A program made the translations under genes and the position numbers. A stretch of DNA of 45,156 bases from contig JAGBZX010000021.1 of assembly GCA_017628025.1 (NCBI GenBank), positions 1-45,156 of the forward strand, read 5' to 3'. Below are positions 25,112 through 33,352 of the stretch, in pieces. Source of the stretch: Kiritimatiellia bacterium. Lineage in GTDB: Bacteria; Verrucomicrobiota; Kiritimatiellia; RFP12; UBA1067. Positions within the stretch are counted from its first letter, which is position 1. The number at the start of each line of letters is the position of its first letter. The notes under the pieces are model-generated. The model was not told the DNA's origin. It saw nothing but the letters and a program-made list of their open reading frames with translations, and searched no databases.

Positions 25112-27127
25112 TTAAATGCTTAATCCTACTGGGACTTTCATCCACTCAATAATCTCGTCAGACAAACCGCTGATTGCAACTATTTCTGCGTCAACATCAG
25201 AACCATCAATACCAGGAACTTTTATTTTGTCGCCAACCTTGCGACCCATCATCGCAAGAGCCAATCGAGTCTTAGAACTAATAATACCCTTGTCAATATC
25301 ATTGTCCCACTCGCCAAGAATTACATACTGCTTCTCTTCTGTAGCAAGTTTAATCGTAACCGTAACTCCTGGCATGACTTCATCAGTAGTAGCAAACGAG
25401 AAATCAACAGCCTTAACCTCGTCGAGCTCGGCCTGCATAATCGACTGCTTCTGCATAAGCTGACGCTGTTCGTCCTTAGCATACTGATATTCTGCATTCT
25501 CCGACAAATCGCCGAAGCTTTTCGCAAACTCGATACGCTTAACGTTTGCTGGCATATCAGTATTAATAAGCTTTTGATACTCCGCTTTCTTTTCAGCGTA
25601 AGATCTAAAGCTTGTCTCGCGCTCGAGCTTACGCTTCTTATCATCCTTAATAAGATGAGAAGCCAACGAAGGCTCAAGGTTTGTCATTCTTATAACAGTT
25701 GTGTGATGAGTTGAAGGATCCCACGCTATTGAAGCTTGGAAGCGTTCAAAAAGCATAGCCTTCTTTGCATCATCAAGCTTAGCAAATATCGACTTAATCC
25801 AATTAATATCAGAGAAAAGCCTACGGATAATGTTCTGCATTCTAAGGGTCTCGCCACCTTGGCGGCCTTCACCTAGCGCAATAGCATGCATAAGTATAAC
25901 AATAAGCTGAGGCAACTCTTTCCAATCAGCAAACTGATCATACTTGCCAGTTAGAAGCGTTACTAAGGTTGCAGGAGCCTTGGGCTGTTTCATTAACGCA
26001 CCAACCGTTTCACGAAGCTTGGGATCATCCTTAAACTGGTTAATAACTTCAGCAACAGCCACATATGGAAGTTCTGTTAATACACCATAAAGTTTTTCGC
26101 GTCTCTCATCATCGCACGCAAGAAACTTTAATAACGCGCTAACATCACGAGCAGGAAGCTCTGTCATCGCCTTCAGATAGCGGTGGCGCGACCAAATGTA
26201 CTCAAGCATTTCACTCTTCGTTGGGCGAGAGAGATTAAGATCTGAAGCTAGAACCGCTAACCTAGCATAAAGAGCGTCATCTGTCATTTTCGCCGCAGTC
26301 AAAGCGAATTGAACCCTATCGGTGATTTTCTCTTTAACTTCTTCTGTAGCATCTTTAAACTTGCCTTCAGCTGCAAACTCGCGAACTAAAGCTAGAATTC
26401 TACGAGGGTCAGTTTCGTGAGTTAGTGCGATTACCCAATTCTGACCATAATCCTCTACAGATTGCTTTAAGATAATGGGGTCTGTCTTCTTAACAGGCAC
26501 CTCCACTAGCTTATCTTGCTTAAGGGTGGTGCGAGCTTTTTCCCAGAAGTTCTTCCATTCATCCTTTTTAATAAAGCCGTTTTCAACGATGGTTTTCTCT
26601 AACTTTACAAGCGGCATATCGCCAAAGCTCTTAAGAACTTCTTTAACAAACAGCCCTTGGTTTTCCTTAAGCATTGTCTCCACGCGAACTGGATCAATGC
26701 GGCCTAATACTAAAATATGATCTTCACCAGGAAACTCCAGCGTCTCAGCTGCTACATCATAAGCATATTGATGGCCGCGCTTCTGTTTGAAGTCTACTGT
26801 TATCTTTCGATAGAAATAATCGATGCGCTTAACTTCACCAAGCCCCCAGACCTTAGCAAGAACAAGCGCTCCAGGCCTAATCTTAAGAAGTTTTTCAAGC
26901 CTATGCAACGAATCGGAAAGTTGGCGCACTCCAAAACCTACAGAGTCAATATATGACAAAAGTAGGCGGTCGGCCGTCGTCTTTTTTAACGACTCGCCGA
27001 CCACTTTGGATTGGAGTTTTTTGTCAAATTGTTCTGGGTTACCTTTTAAAAGCTCGAAGGCCCCTTCAAAATCTGCGTTCTGAACGCAATCATTGAAATC
27101 ATTCACCAACTTTTCGATGTCTGACAT
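25112..27127 (-). CDS. greA: GreA-type transcript cleavage factor with long N-terminal extension
   Basis: 671 residues, against about 158 for standard GreA. The last ~150 residues are GreA: the coiled-coil finger with the acidic tip in FGDLSENAEYQYAKDEQ and the FKBP-like C-domain (MPGVTVTIKL, YVILGEWDND, GRKVGDKIKV). It rescues backtracked RNA polymerase through the secondary channel. The first ~500 residues are mostly helical, with no motif I recognise; chlamydial GreA has a comparable extension, so this is a PVC-type architecture. ATG 27127 has GGGAG upstream. The next gene encodes another secondary-channel factor, so the two are likely co-expressed. Confidence 0.9.
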   Translation of the reverse strand: MSDIEKLVNDFNDCVQNADFEGAFELLKGNPEQFDKKLQSKVVGESLKKTTADRLLLSYIDSVGFGVRQLSDSLHRLEKLLKIRPGALVLAKVWGLGEVKRIDYFYRKITVDFKQKRGHQYAYDVAAETLEFPGEDHILVLGRIDPVRVETMLKENQGLFVKEVLKSFGDMPLVKLEKTIVENGFIKKDEWKNFWEKARTTLKQDKLVEVPVKKTDPIILKQSVEDYGQNWVIALTHETDPRRILALVREFAAEGKFKDATEEVKEKITDRVQFALTAAKMTDDALYARLAVLASDLNLSRPTKSEMLEYIWSRHRYLKAMTELPARDVSALLKFLACDDERREKLYGVLTELPYVAVAEVINQFKDDPKLRETVGALMKQPKAPATLVTLLTGKYDQFADWKELPQLIVILMHAIALGEGRQGGETLRMQNIIRRLFSDINWIKSIFAKLDDAKKAMLFERFQASIAWDPSTHHTTVIRMTNLEPSLASHLIKDDKKRKLERETSFRSYAEKKAEYQKLINTDMPANVKRIEFAKSFGDLSENAEYQYAKDEQRQLMQKQSIMQAELDEVKAVDFSFATTDEVMPGVTVTIKLATEEKQYVILGEWDNDIDKGIISSKTRLALAMMGRKVGDKIKVPGIDGSDVDAEIVAISGLSDEIIEWMKVPVGLSI

Positions 27128-27158
27128 CTAAATTTCTCCCTTCTAAAAAAGTTTGCGT

Positions 27159-27167
27159 ATTATATCA
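27159..27167 (-). promoter_or_regulatory. Extended -10 element of the greA operon
   Basis: TGATATAAT reading leftward, -10 hexamer at 27159-27164, about 31 nt before the greA ATG. No good -35 at the right distance, as expected for extended -10 promoters. Confidence 0.55.
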
Positions 27168-27192
27168 TAAATCGCATCAAAAGTGTGTTAAA

Positions 27193-28617
27193 TCAATTTT
27201 TAAGCCAAATTTCAATGACTGGGACTTCTGTGTTGGGCTTAAGCATAGGCAATGTAATGCCGCCCCAATTCTTCAAATGCTCACCTTCTTGCCCATGATG
27301 CACTGCAGGTCTACGAAGTTTAAGTTCTGAGCCATCATGAAGGAATTGTGCGTATTCTACCTTGTCCCAGAATTCAAGAGGCAAAAATCCCATTGGGTAA
27401 TCATAGAGGTGTATATAAAGGCGCTTCTTTGCAGCATTGTAAGTAAGCGCCGTGCCATTAGGCGCATTAAAGCCTTCTGGCGCGCTAGTGCAACCATAGA
27501 TTGAGCGTGAATTATAATGCATCCACTTCGCGAATCCTTCAAGGCGTTCCTTTGCACGCCAATCAAAATCACCACGAGCAGTTGGGCCTACGTTCAAAAT
27601 AAGATTACCATTGTGAGAGACTGTCTCAGAAAGCAATTCAATAAGTTGGGGCATGCTCTTCCATGACATTTCGTCGCGGTAATATCCCCAGCTGCCAGAA
27701 AATGTCTGACATGTTTCCCACGGCACTTTCTTGCCACGAATTGTGGGAGGAGTCTGAACCTTAAACTGTTCTGGCGTTACGAAATCCCAACCGTCGTCAG
27801 TCTCCATAAGATCAAGCCTGTTATTGATAATAATGCCAGGCTGAAGTTGTTTTGTAAGTCTAACAAGTTCAACGGCATTCCAATCCTTGTATGTTTTATA
27901 AAACTTCTTGCCATTAGGCGTATAATCATACCAAATTATATCGATTTTGCCATACCGCGTAAGTAATTCTTTAACTTGCTTAAAGAAATATTCACGATAG
28001 CGGTTCATGTCGCGTTTTTCGTTAAGTTTATTAACCGCTTCGGCAACTTTCTCAGGGCTTAAACGACGCTTAACTAGCGCAGTATATTCTGGATGAACAT
28101 TATCAACAGTATAATCAGGGTGATACCAGTCAATTACAGAATAATAAAAACCAACCTTCAATCCCTCTGCACGAACTGCCTCAACAAACTCTTTAACAAC
28201 ATCTCGACCAAATTCAGTCTTTGTAATTTTGTAATCAGTTGTTTCTGTATCCCACATACAGAAGCCTTCATGATGCTTCGTAGTAAGAACAATATATTTC
28301 ATACCTGCTGCTTTTGCCGCGCGAGCCCATTGGCGCGCATCGAAAAGATCAGGATTAAAACGCGGCAAATACTTCTTATTGTAAGACTCGGTGGAGATTC
28401 CATCCTTAGACTTAAGCCATTCATGACGCGCAGCAACAGAGTAAAGCCCGAAATGGATAAACATACCAAATCTATCATGCTGCCACGAGGCGAGCCGAGC
28501 TTGACGCTCTTCTGGTGTCTCATTAGTTATCTTAAGCGGCAATTCCGGATACTTCTCTCCGGCACTCAGTGCGGTTGCGGCGAGTGCTGACGCAAGTACT
28601 AAACTTAACTTTTTCAT
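27193..28617 (-). CDS. Secreted GH29 alpha-L-fucosidase
   Basis: Retaining glycoside hydrolase releasing L-fucose from glycans such as mucin, human milk oligosaccharides or algal fucans. The 474-residue protein has a signal peptide (cleavage near residue 18, LSA-GE). The (beta/alpha)8 domain contains HDRFGMFIHFGLYSV, VLTTKHHEGFCMWDT, GFYYSVIDWYHPDY, and KIDIIWYDYT, whose Asp is in the nucleophile position. A C-terminal beta-sandwich follows (KKRLYIHLYDYP). A very good ribosome site (GGAGG) precedes the ATG. It stands alone between greA and the polyferredoxin gene, with no sulfatase or transporter beside it. A role in host-glycan use is an inference. Confidence 0.93.
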   Translation of the reverse strand: MKKLSLVLASALAATALSAGEKYPELPLKITNETPEERQARLASWQHDRFGMFIHFGLYSVAARHEWLKSKDGISTESYNKKYLPRFNPDLFDARQWARAAKAAGMKYIVLTTKHHEGFCMWDTETTDYKITKTEFGRDVVKEFVEAVRAEGLKVGFYYSVIDWYHPDYTVDNVHPEYTALVKRRLSPEKVAEAVNKLNEKRDMNRYREYFFKQVKELLTRYGKIDIIWYDYTPNGKKFYKTYKDWNAVELVRLTKQLQPGIIINNRLDLMETDDGWDFVTPEQFKVQTPPTIRGKKVPWETCQTFSGSWGYYRDEMSWKSMPQLIELLSETVSHNGNLILNVGPTARGDFDWRAKERLEGFAKWMHYNSRSIYGCTSAPEGFNAPNGTALTYNAAKKRLYIHLYDYPMGFLPLEFWDKVEYAQFLHDGSELKLRRPAVHHGQEGEHLKNWGGITLPMLKPNTEVPVIEIWLKN

Positions 28618-28639
28618 TTTTCCTCCGTATGTTTCAAGT

Positions 28640-30292
28640 TTATTTTTTAATAAGTTTCTTTCTTAAACTCTCTACCATCTCATCGACTTTGTCAAGGTTT
28701 TCAACAGTCTTCTCCATCGGACAAACTCCATTGCGTACTCGATTTTGAATTTTTTCGACTAGTTCTAGATGAGATGCAGCAACTTTATTTGCCTCAAGAA
28801 ATTCCTTGGCAGATTTACTCATCACCTTTGCATAGACGCTTTTCGCCCCGCCAGATACAAATATAGCTGCCGCCGCTCTGCCGACTATACGATCAAAAAC
28901 AATTGCACCAGAAAGCTTAGCAGCATCTAACATATCAATTGCTGGCGATATTCCCTCTCCTTTTGCTCGCGCGATAATTACTCCGTGCTTAGCAACTACT
29001 ATAGACTCTCCACTATCAATTAGTTTCAACATTTCTGCTGCTAAATCAGCCTCGCCAATTGGCGTTACCACACGCTGAACATCAAAGCCCTTCACAAAAA
29101 CAGCAGGCATTGGGCGCGACGGACAAACATGCTCACAAGCTCCACATCCAACGCAAGCAGCCTTATCTATGACTATCGCGCCTTCTACTAAATGCAACGC
29201 ACCAACTGGGCATCTGCGTATACATGCTGTGCAATTTTCTTTATTTGTGTTTCTAACGCACAAGTCTTTCTTCCAGATAGCATGCCCCATATGAACATGC
29301 AAGCGCATCTCTTCTGTCAGGGGCTTTATCGCTCCCGACGGGCAGACACTGCCGCACTTCGTACAAGCTAAGCGACAATACCCGTGACGAAAATCTAATT
29401 CAACTTGACCAAAATCCTTAAGCGAAAGCGACGACTTTAGCGCATGCTCAGGACAATTTGCAACGCAAAGCTGGCACCCTACACACTTAAGACGAAAATC
29501 TGAACGCTTAATCGCACCTGGCGGCAATACGCTTTGAGGGCGCTTAGGAACTCCTGGTAACGAAATAGGAGCAAAGCCGCCGTCGGTAGTTTTTTCTACT
29601 GCAGCGACTGCCGCAGCCCCCATTATAGCATCGCGCCTAGTAATCGAACTTGAGTCATTATTAGAAGGTGCGCTTGGGCATGAGGGCTGAGCAAAGCAGG
29701 CCTTACAATTTGAGCAACCAGCACCAGGTTTATCTTTGAAAATTGAAATCTTTGAAATAAAACCTAATATCGTGCCCACCGGACAAATATAACAACACCA
29801 AATGCGCCCCTTTCCAAACAAGGCAGCTCCCATGATAAGTATCGCAACGATTGCAAATGGCCAAGAAAGAGTTAGAGCTTTGCCGAAGATAGCGTATGGC
29901 TCAATAAGCCCAACCCACGCGCCTAAGCCTAATGAAATAAAAGTTACAAATACAGCAAGAACTAATAACTTAATACATAGTTGTGTTTTTGTAAATGGGA
30001 GTTTCGTGCAAACGCGGCGCACATGAGTTTTCGGGTGAAAAATCTTATTAACTAGGCTTTGTAGCACGCCCAAGGGACACATAACCTCACAATAAATACG
30101 CCCAAAAAGAATCGTTACTAAAACCACCACTGCTATAAATACAAAATCTACCGCTGAGTTAGGCGCAAGTGCTTTTAATAGCGCTGGTGTAAATTGAAAA
30201 GAAAGAAACGCAGCTAACCCGGCGACACCTAAAAAACTCAATATCGCAATTGAGGTAAATAGGACTGCTAAAATCAATTTAAACAAGCGCAT
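28640..30292 (-). CDS. NapH-like membrane polyferredoxin with C-terminal DUF1893
   Basis: 550 residues in three parts. (1) Four membrane helices with the NapH/CcoG-type motifs CEVMCPLGVLQ and CCYICPVGTI, then CSNCKACFAQPSCP. (2) A twin-arginine-like stretch (SSITRRDAIMGAAAV, about residue 215) followed by NapG-like ferredoxin clusters: CVGCQLCVANCPEH, CRLACTKCGSVCP, CTACIRRCPVG and CVGCGACEHVCP. (3) A DUF1893 domain (ESIVVAKHGVIIARAKGEG ... CPMEKTV). It looks like NapH and NapG joined in one chain. It probably moves electrons between a membrane quinol and a soluble partner, but no reductase is adjacent. It overlaps the upstream Fe-S aldo/keto reductase by 14 nt, which may be the partner. Confidence 0.85.
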   Translation of the reverse strand: MRLFKLILAVLFTSIAILSFLGVAGLAAFLSFQFTPALLKALAPNSAVDFVFIAVVVLVTILFGRIYCEVMCPLGVLQSLVNKIFHPKTHVRRVCTKLPFTKTQLCIKLLVLAVFVTFISLGLGAWVGLIEPYAIFGKALTLSWPFAIVAILIMGAALFGKGRIWCCYICPVGTILGFISKISIFKDKPGAGCSNCKACFAQPSCPSAPSNNDSSSITRRDAIMGAAAVAAVEKTTDGGFAPISLPGVPKRPQSVLPPGAIKRSDFRLKCVGCQLCVANCPEHALKSSLSLKDFGQVELDFRHGYCRLACTKCGSVCPSGAIKPLTEEMRLHVHMGHAIWKKDLCVRNTNKENCTACIRRCPVGALHLVEGAIVIDKAACVGCGACEHVCPSRPMPAVFVKGFDVQRVVTPIGEADLAAEMLKLIDSGESIVVAKHGVIIARAKGEGISPAIDMLDAAKLSGAIVFDRIVGRAAAAIFVSGGAKSVYAKVMSKSAKEFLEANKVAASHLELVEKIQNRVRNGVCPMEKTVENLDKVDEMVESLRKKLIKK

Positions 30293-31520
30293 TTTTCACC
30301 TCGTCAATCCACGCGTCAATTTTTGCGATTTCTTTGGGAACATCGATTAATTGCGGGCAGTGTGGGTTACACCTACCACAGCCCGTGCAATGCTCTGCTC
30401 TGCGAAGTGGCTCTGGGATTGCTCGCTTATATGCTGCAAATATCTCCTTAGGCGACATCTTCTTTTTCGACGAAAGCATTTCATTACGAAATGTCAGTAA
30501 GCCTGGTATATCTAACCCATACGGGCAAGGCATACAATAATCACACTTGTTGCAAGGGATAGTATTTAGAGCAAGCATCGCCTGTGCGGCCTCTTCAAGC
30601 GCTACAAATTCTTTTGGCGATAGTTTCTTTAAGTCTGAAAATGTTGCGATATTTTCCTCAATATGTTCTGTGCGAGTCATGCCAGAAAGCACACACATAA
30701 CATTATCAAAGCTACCAGCAAATCTTAACGCCCATGAAGCAAGCGTGGCCTCAGGATCTAACGGCGTAAGTTTATTTGCAATCGCCCAATTGTAACGCGC
30801 AAGACGACCACCTAACAACGGCTCCATCACTACAACTGGAATATTAAGCTTTGTAAGCGTCTCGTAGAGATATTTCGCATTTAGATTCATCTCGTTGATT
30901 TCTTTTGCATGAAGCCAATCAACGTAATTGAGCTGGATCAAAGCAAAATCCCACTTATATTTCGAATGATTTTCGATGCACCAATCCCAGGCGCGACTAT
31001 CGCCGTGAAAAGAAAAGCCTAAATTATGAATTTTACCTTGGGCACGAAGATCTGCACACCAATCTGCCGCACCATTTTCAACATAACGGCGTTTAAAGTT
31101 ATCGAGCCCTCCCGTACCAATATTATGCAAAAGATAATTATCGATATAGTCAGTTTTAAGATTTGCCAAAGAATTGGCGAACATTTTTTTGCATTCAACA
31201 AGCGGATATTGATGTGGCGCAAAATTTGATAACTTCGTAGCTAATATATAATCGCCGCGGCTATATCCGCTTTTCTGTAAAGCTATTCCAAGACACTTCT
31301 CCGACTCACCTCGACAATATGCTGGCGACGTATCAAAATATGTCATACCTGCATCAAGCATCTTTTTAACTTGCTCGTTTAATAGCGCTTGGTCAATAGC
31401 CTTTGCAGAATAACCTTTCGCCCAGCTAGCAGCATGTGCGCCATCTACTGTAGGCATACGCATCGCACCATAACCTAAGAGCGATACTTTCTTTCCATTT
31501 GAAGTATGTCGATATGTCAT
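30279..31520 (-). CDS. Aldo/keto reductase with C-terminal 4Fe-4S domain
   Basis: 413 residues. The N-terminal (beta/alpha)8 aldo/keto reductase domain has LLGYGAMRMP, the catalytic region MTYFDTSPAYCRGESE (Asp, Tyr) and KLSNFAPHQ (Lys). The C-terminal domain holds two Cys clusters, CNKCDYCMPCPYG and CTGCGRCNPHCPQ. This fusion is widespread in anaerobes; substrates are unknown. A start at 31571 is possible, but ATG 31520 begins the conserved MTYRHTSNGKKVSLLGYG. It has no Shine-Dalgarno sequence, and a TGGTATAAT element ends 7 nt before it, pointing to leaderless transcription. It is the first gene of a two-gene unit with the polyferredoxin. Confidence 0.9.
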   Translation of the reverse strand: MTYRHTSNGKKVSLLGYGAMRMPTVDGAHAASWAKGYSAKAIDQALLNEQVKKMLDAGMTYFDTSPAYCRGESEKCLGIALQKSGYSRGDYILATKLSNFAPHQYPLVECKKMFANSLANLKTDYIDNYLLHNIGTGGLDNFKRRYVENGAADWCADLRAQGKIHNLGFSFHGDSRAWDWCIENHSKYKWDFALIQLNYVDWLHAKEINEMNLNAKYLYETLTKLNIPVVVMEPLLGGRLARYNWAIANKLTPLDPEATLASWALRFAGSFDNVMCVLSGMTRTEHIEENIATFSDLKKLSPKEFVALEEAAQAMLALNTIPCNKCDYCMPCPYGLDIPGLLTFRNEMLSSKKKMSPKEIFAAYKRAIPEPLRRAEHCTGCGRCNPHCPQLIDVPKEIAKIDAWIDEVKNALV

Positions 31521-31527
31521 AGATGGA

Positions 31528-31536
31528 ATTATACCA
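31528..31536 (-). promoter_or_regulatory. Extended -10 with ATG at +1 (aldo/keto reductase)
   Basis: TGGTATAAT reading leftward; the hexamer (31528-31533) ends 7 nt before the ATG at 31520, the distance expected when transcription starts on the A of ATG. No ribosome site lies between. Confidence 0.5.
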
Positions 31537-31581
31537 AAAAAACACATATAAAAACTGCAAATATTTAACAAACCTCTCTTC

Positions 31582-31611
31582 TAGACTCTTTTATGTATAA
31601 AATGGTATAAT
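31582..31611 (+). promoter_or_regulatory. Promoter of the parvulin gene
   Basis: TAGACT (31582-31587), 18-nt spacer, TATAAT (31606-31611) with TGG directly upstream (extended -10). The leader is about 30 nt and ends in AAAGGG before the ATG at 31649. Confidence 0.65.
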
Positions 31612-31648
31612 ACAAGAATTAAATTTTCACAATAGAAAAAGGGTAAAT

Positions 31649-32533
31649 ATGAAAAAAGCATTTGTCAACGGTCAAGAAATTTCAGGTGAAGCAGTCAGCT
31701 TTGAGCTTGATCGCCTGGTTAGATTCTATATGTCAAATGGCATGGGTATGGAAGAAATCAAAAAACACATGCCCGAAATTGAAGAAAAGGCTCTTGAGCA
31801 GGCGATTGGAGCTAAACTTCTTCTTGATTGTGCTTTTCAATCCGATATAAAAGTAGATGCAGCTAGCATTGAAAACGAAGTAAACAACGTTAAAGCGCGC
31901 GTTGGTGGCGAAGAGAACCTCAAAAAAGCGCTTGAGGCTCAAAATATTTCTGAAGAAAATTTCCGCAAGGAACTTGAAAAAGGCGTGCGCGTAAACCTTT
32001 TAGTAGAGCAGACATGCAAAGAAATCACTCCTCCAGCTGAAGAAGCGATTGCTGCATTTTATGAGGAAAACAAGGCTTCTTACGTTGAACCTGAGCAAGT
32101 TCTTTGTAGGCATATTCTTGTCAAGAGCGAAGAGGGCGATATGCCTGAAATGAAAAGCGCACAATTTGAGAAGATTCGTGCCATCCGCGAGCGCATCATC
32201 GCAGGAGGTGATTTCGAGAAGGAGGCGAAAGAAAATTCTGACTGCCCTTCTGGTCAACAAGGCGGCTCATTAGGTTGGTTTGGCAGAGGCATGATGGTGC
32301 CAGAATTTGACAAAGCGGCTTTTGAGATGAAGAAAGGCGAAGTTTCTGACATTATCACTACACAATTTGGCTACCACATTATCATTAAAGACGACGCAAA
32401 GGGTGGCGCGCAGCTTACTCTAGTTGATATGCATGATGATATTGCCAATATGCTTATGACTGAAGCTCGCAACATGAAAATGAGCGAATTTGTTGCTAGT
32501 CTTCGCGAAAAGGCTACTATAGAATACAAATAA
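31649..32533 (+). CDS. PpiC-type (parvulin) peptidyl-prolyl isomerase
   Basis: 294 residues with a SurA/PrsA-like architecture: an N-terminal helical domain (SFELDRLVRFYMSNGMGM, LEQAIGAKLLLDCAFQ) and a parvulin domain at about residues 145-255 (VLCRHILVKSEEG, SDCPSGQQGGSLGWFGRG, MVPEFDKAAFEMKKGEVS, FGYHIIIKDD). The C-terminal helix completes the chaperone lobe. No signal peptide is seen, so unlike SurA it would be cytoplasmic unless exported otherwise. It stands alone, with its own extended -10 promoter and a hairpin terminator 25 nt after the stop. Confidence 0.9.
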   Translation: MKKAFVNGQEISGEAVSFELDRLVRFYMSNGMGMEEIKKHMPEIEEKALEQAIGAKLLLDCAFQSDIKVDAASIENEVNNVKARVGGEENLKKALEAQNISEENFRKELEKGVRVNLLVEQTCKEITPPAEEAIAAFYEENKASYVEPEQVLCRHILVKSEEGDMPEMKSAQFEKIRAIRERIIAGGDFEKEAKENSDCPSGQQGGSLGWFGRGMMVPEFDKAAFEMKKGEVSDIITTQFGYHIIIKDDAKGGAQLTLVDMHDDIANMLMTEARNMKMSEFVASLREKATIEYK

Positions 32534-32557
32534 AAATTCGGATTATTATTGCAAAAA

Positions 32558-32587
32558 GCTCCATCCTTACTGAGGGTGGAGTTTTTT
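32558..32587. terminator. Bidirectional intrinsic terminator
   Basis: Nine-pair stem (32559-32567 with 32573-32581, one G-T pair), five-base loop, six T on the right side and five A on the left side. It can end the parvulin transcript rightward and the tRNA transcript leftward. Confidence 0.8.
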
Positions 32588-32623
32588 ATATATAGACCAA
32601 TCCTAATTGAAAAATTTAGAGGA

Positions 32624-32699
32624 TGGTCGGACTGGCGGGGATCGAACCCGCGACCCCAACATTAAAAGTGTCGTGCTCTACCAACTGAGCTACAGTCCG
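32624..32699 (-). tRNA. tRNA-Lys (anticodon TTT)
   Basis: Full cloverleaf of 76 nt including an encoded CCA. Acceptor stem CGGACTG/CAGTCCG with discriminator A, D arm with AGCTCAGTTGG, anticodon loop CTTTTAA, T arm with GGTTCGATCC. Last gene of the tRNA cluster, 9 nt after tRNA-Val. Confidence 0.95.
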
Positions 32700-32708
32700 A
32701 ATAATGAT

Positions 32709-32785
32709 TGGTGGGCTATAGTGGATTCGAACCACTGACCTCTTCCATGTCAAGGAAGCGCTCTAACCAACTGAGCTAATAGCCC
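32709..32785 (-). tRNA. tRNA-Val (anticodon GAC)
   Basis: 77 nt with encoded CCA. Acceptor GGGCTAT/ATAGCCC, discriminator A, anticodon stem CTTCC/GGAAG around loop TTGACAT, T arm GGTTCGAATCC. Transcribed leftward with tRNA-Lys from its own promoter. Confidence 0.95.
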
Positions 32786-32798
32786 CTAACTTTTGCGT

Positions 32799-32827
32799 AG
32801 TATATCAAATTCTAAATTACAATGCAA
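32799..32827 (-). promoter_or_regulatory. Promoter of tRNA-Val/tRNA-Lys
   Basis: Reading leftward, TTGCAT (32822-32827), 17-nt spacer, TATACT (32799-32804) preceded by TGA. It lies about 14 nt before the tRNA-Val 5' end. Confidence 0.7.
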
Positions 32828-32914
32828 CAAGAAAGTACGCATCAAAATTTCGCCATTTCCTCATGCTGTTTTCTAAATGAGAATTATGTGCGGAAAAATC
32901 TCAAAACAATATTA

Positions 32915-32949
32915 CTTACGCTTTTAAAGGATTAAAGTTTTGAGGTAAG
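32915..32949. other. Two-tier imperfect hairpin between the tRNA pairs
   Basis: Outer arms CTTAC/GTAAG and inner arms CTTTTAA/TTAAAG around loop AGGA. It lies in the 204-bp spacer between tRNA-Pro and tRNA-Val. The rest of the spacer holds the tRNA-Val promoter; I see no gene in it. It has no T-tract, so a terminator is uncertain. Confidence 0.3.
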
Positions 32950-32989
32950 AAGGCTTAGAGAAAATCAAGTGATAACGATAATTATCAAA

Positions 32990-33066
32990 TGGTCGGACCG
33001 ACGAGATTTGAACTCGTGACCTTTTGCACCCCAAGCAAACGCGCTACCAGGCTGCGCTACGGTCCG
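32990..33066 (-). tRNA. tRNA-Pro (anticodon GGG)
   Basis: 77 nt with encoded CCA. Acceptor CGGACCG/CGGTCCG, discriminator A, D arm GCGCAGCCTGGTAGCGC, anticodon stem TTTGC/GCAAA around loop TTGGGGT, T arm GAGTTCAAATCTC. Confidence 0.95.
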
Positions 33067-33083
33067 CTCGTTCTTAAATAAAT

Positions 33084-33160
<77 letters not shown>

Positions 33161-33178
33161 ATCTGGCACTTTCTTCAA

Positions 33179-33255
33179 TGGCGGGGCTGGCGGGAATCGA
33201 ACCCACAACCCTCAGATTCGTAGTCTGATGCTCTATCCAATTGAGCTACAGCCCC
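33179..33255 (-). tRNA. tRNA-Arg (anticodon ACG)
   Basis: 77 nt with encoded CCA. Acceptor GGGGCTG/CAGCCCC, discriminator G, anticodon stem CAGA/TCTG around loop CTACGAA; A34 is expected to be changed to inosine by TadA. First gene of the cluster after the promoter. Confidence 0.95.
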
Positions 33256-33277
33256 ACTGTCAGAAAAGTTGCTGTGT

Positions 33278-33306
33278 AGTATACTATTTTTTCAAAATAA
33301 AAGCAA
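33278..33306 (-). promoter_or_regulatory. Promoter of the tRNA-Arg/fMet/Pro unit
   Basis: Reading leftward, TTGCTT (33301-33306), 17-nt spacer, TATACT (33278-33283), about 16 nt before the predicted tRNA-Arg leader end. Confidence 0.7.
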
Positions 33307-33352
33307 GTGGAAAATTCTTACAATTTTAAACCGGGCGCATTGATTCGCTCGC

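Noticed and set aside
32828..32989. Possible small RNA between tRNA-Pro and tRNA-Val
   Set aside because: Only an imperfect hairpin without a T-tract and no separate promoter; kept as a low-confidence structure only.
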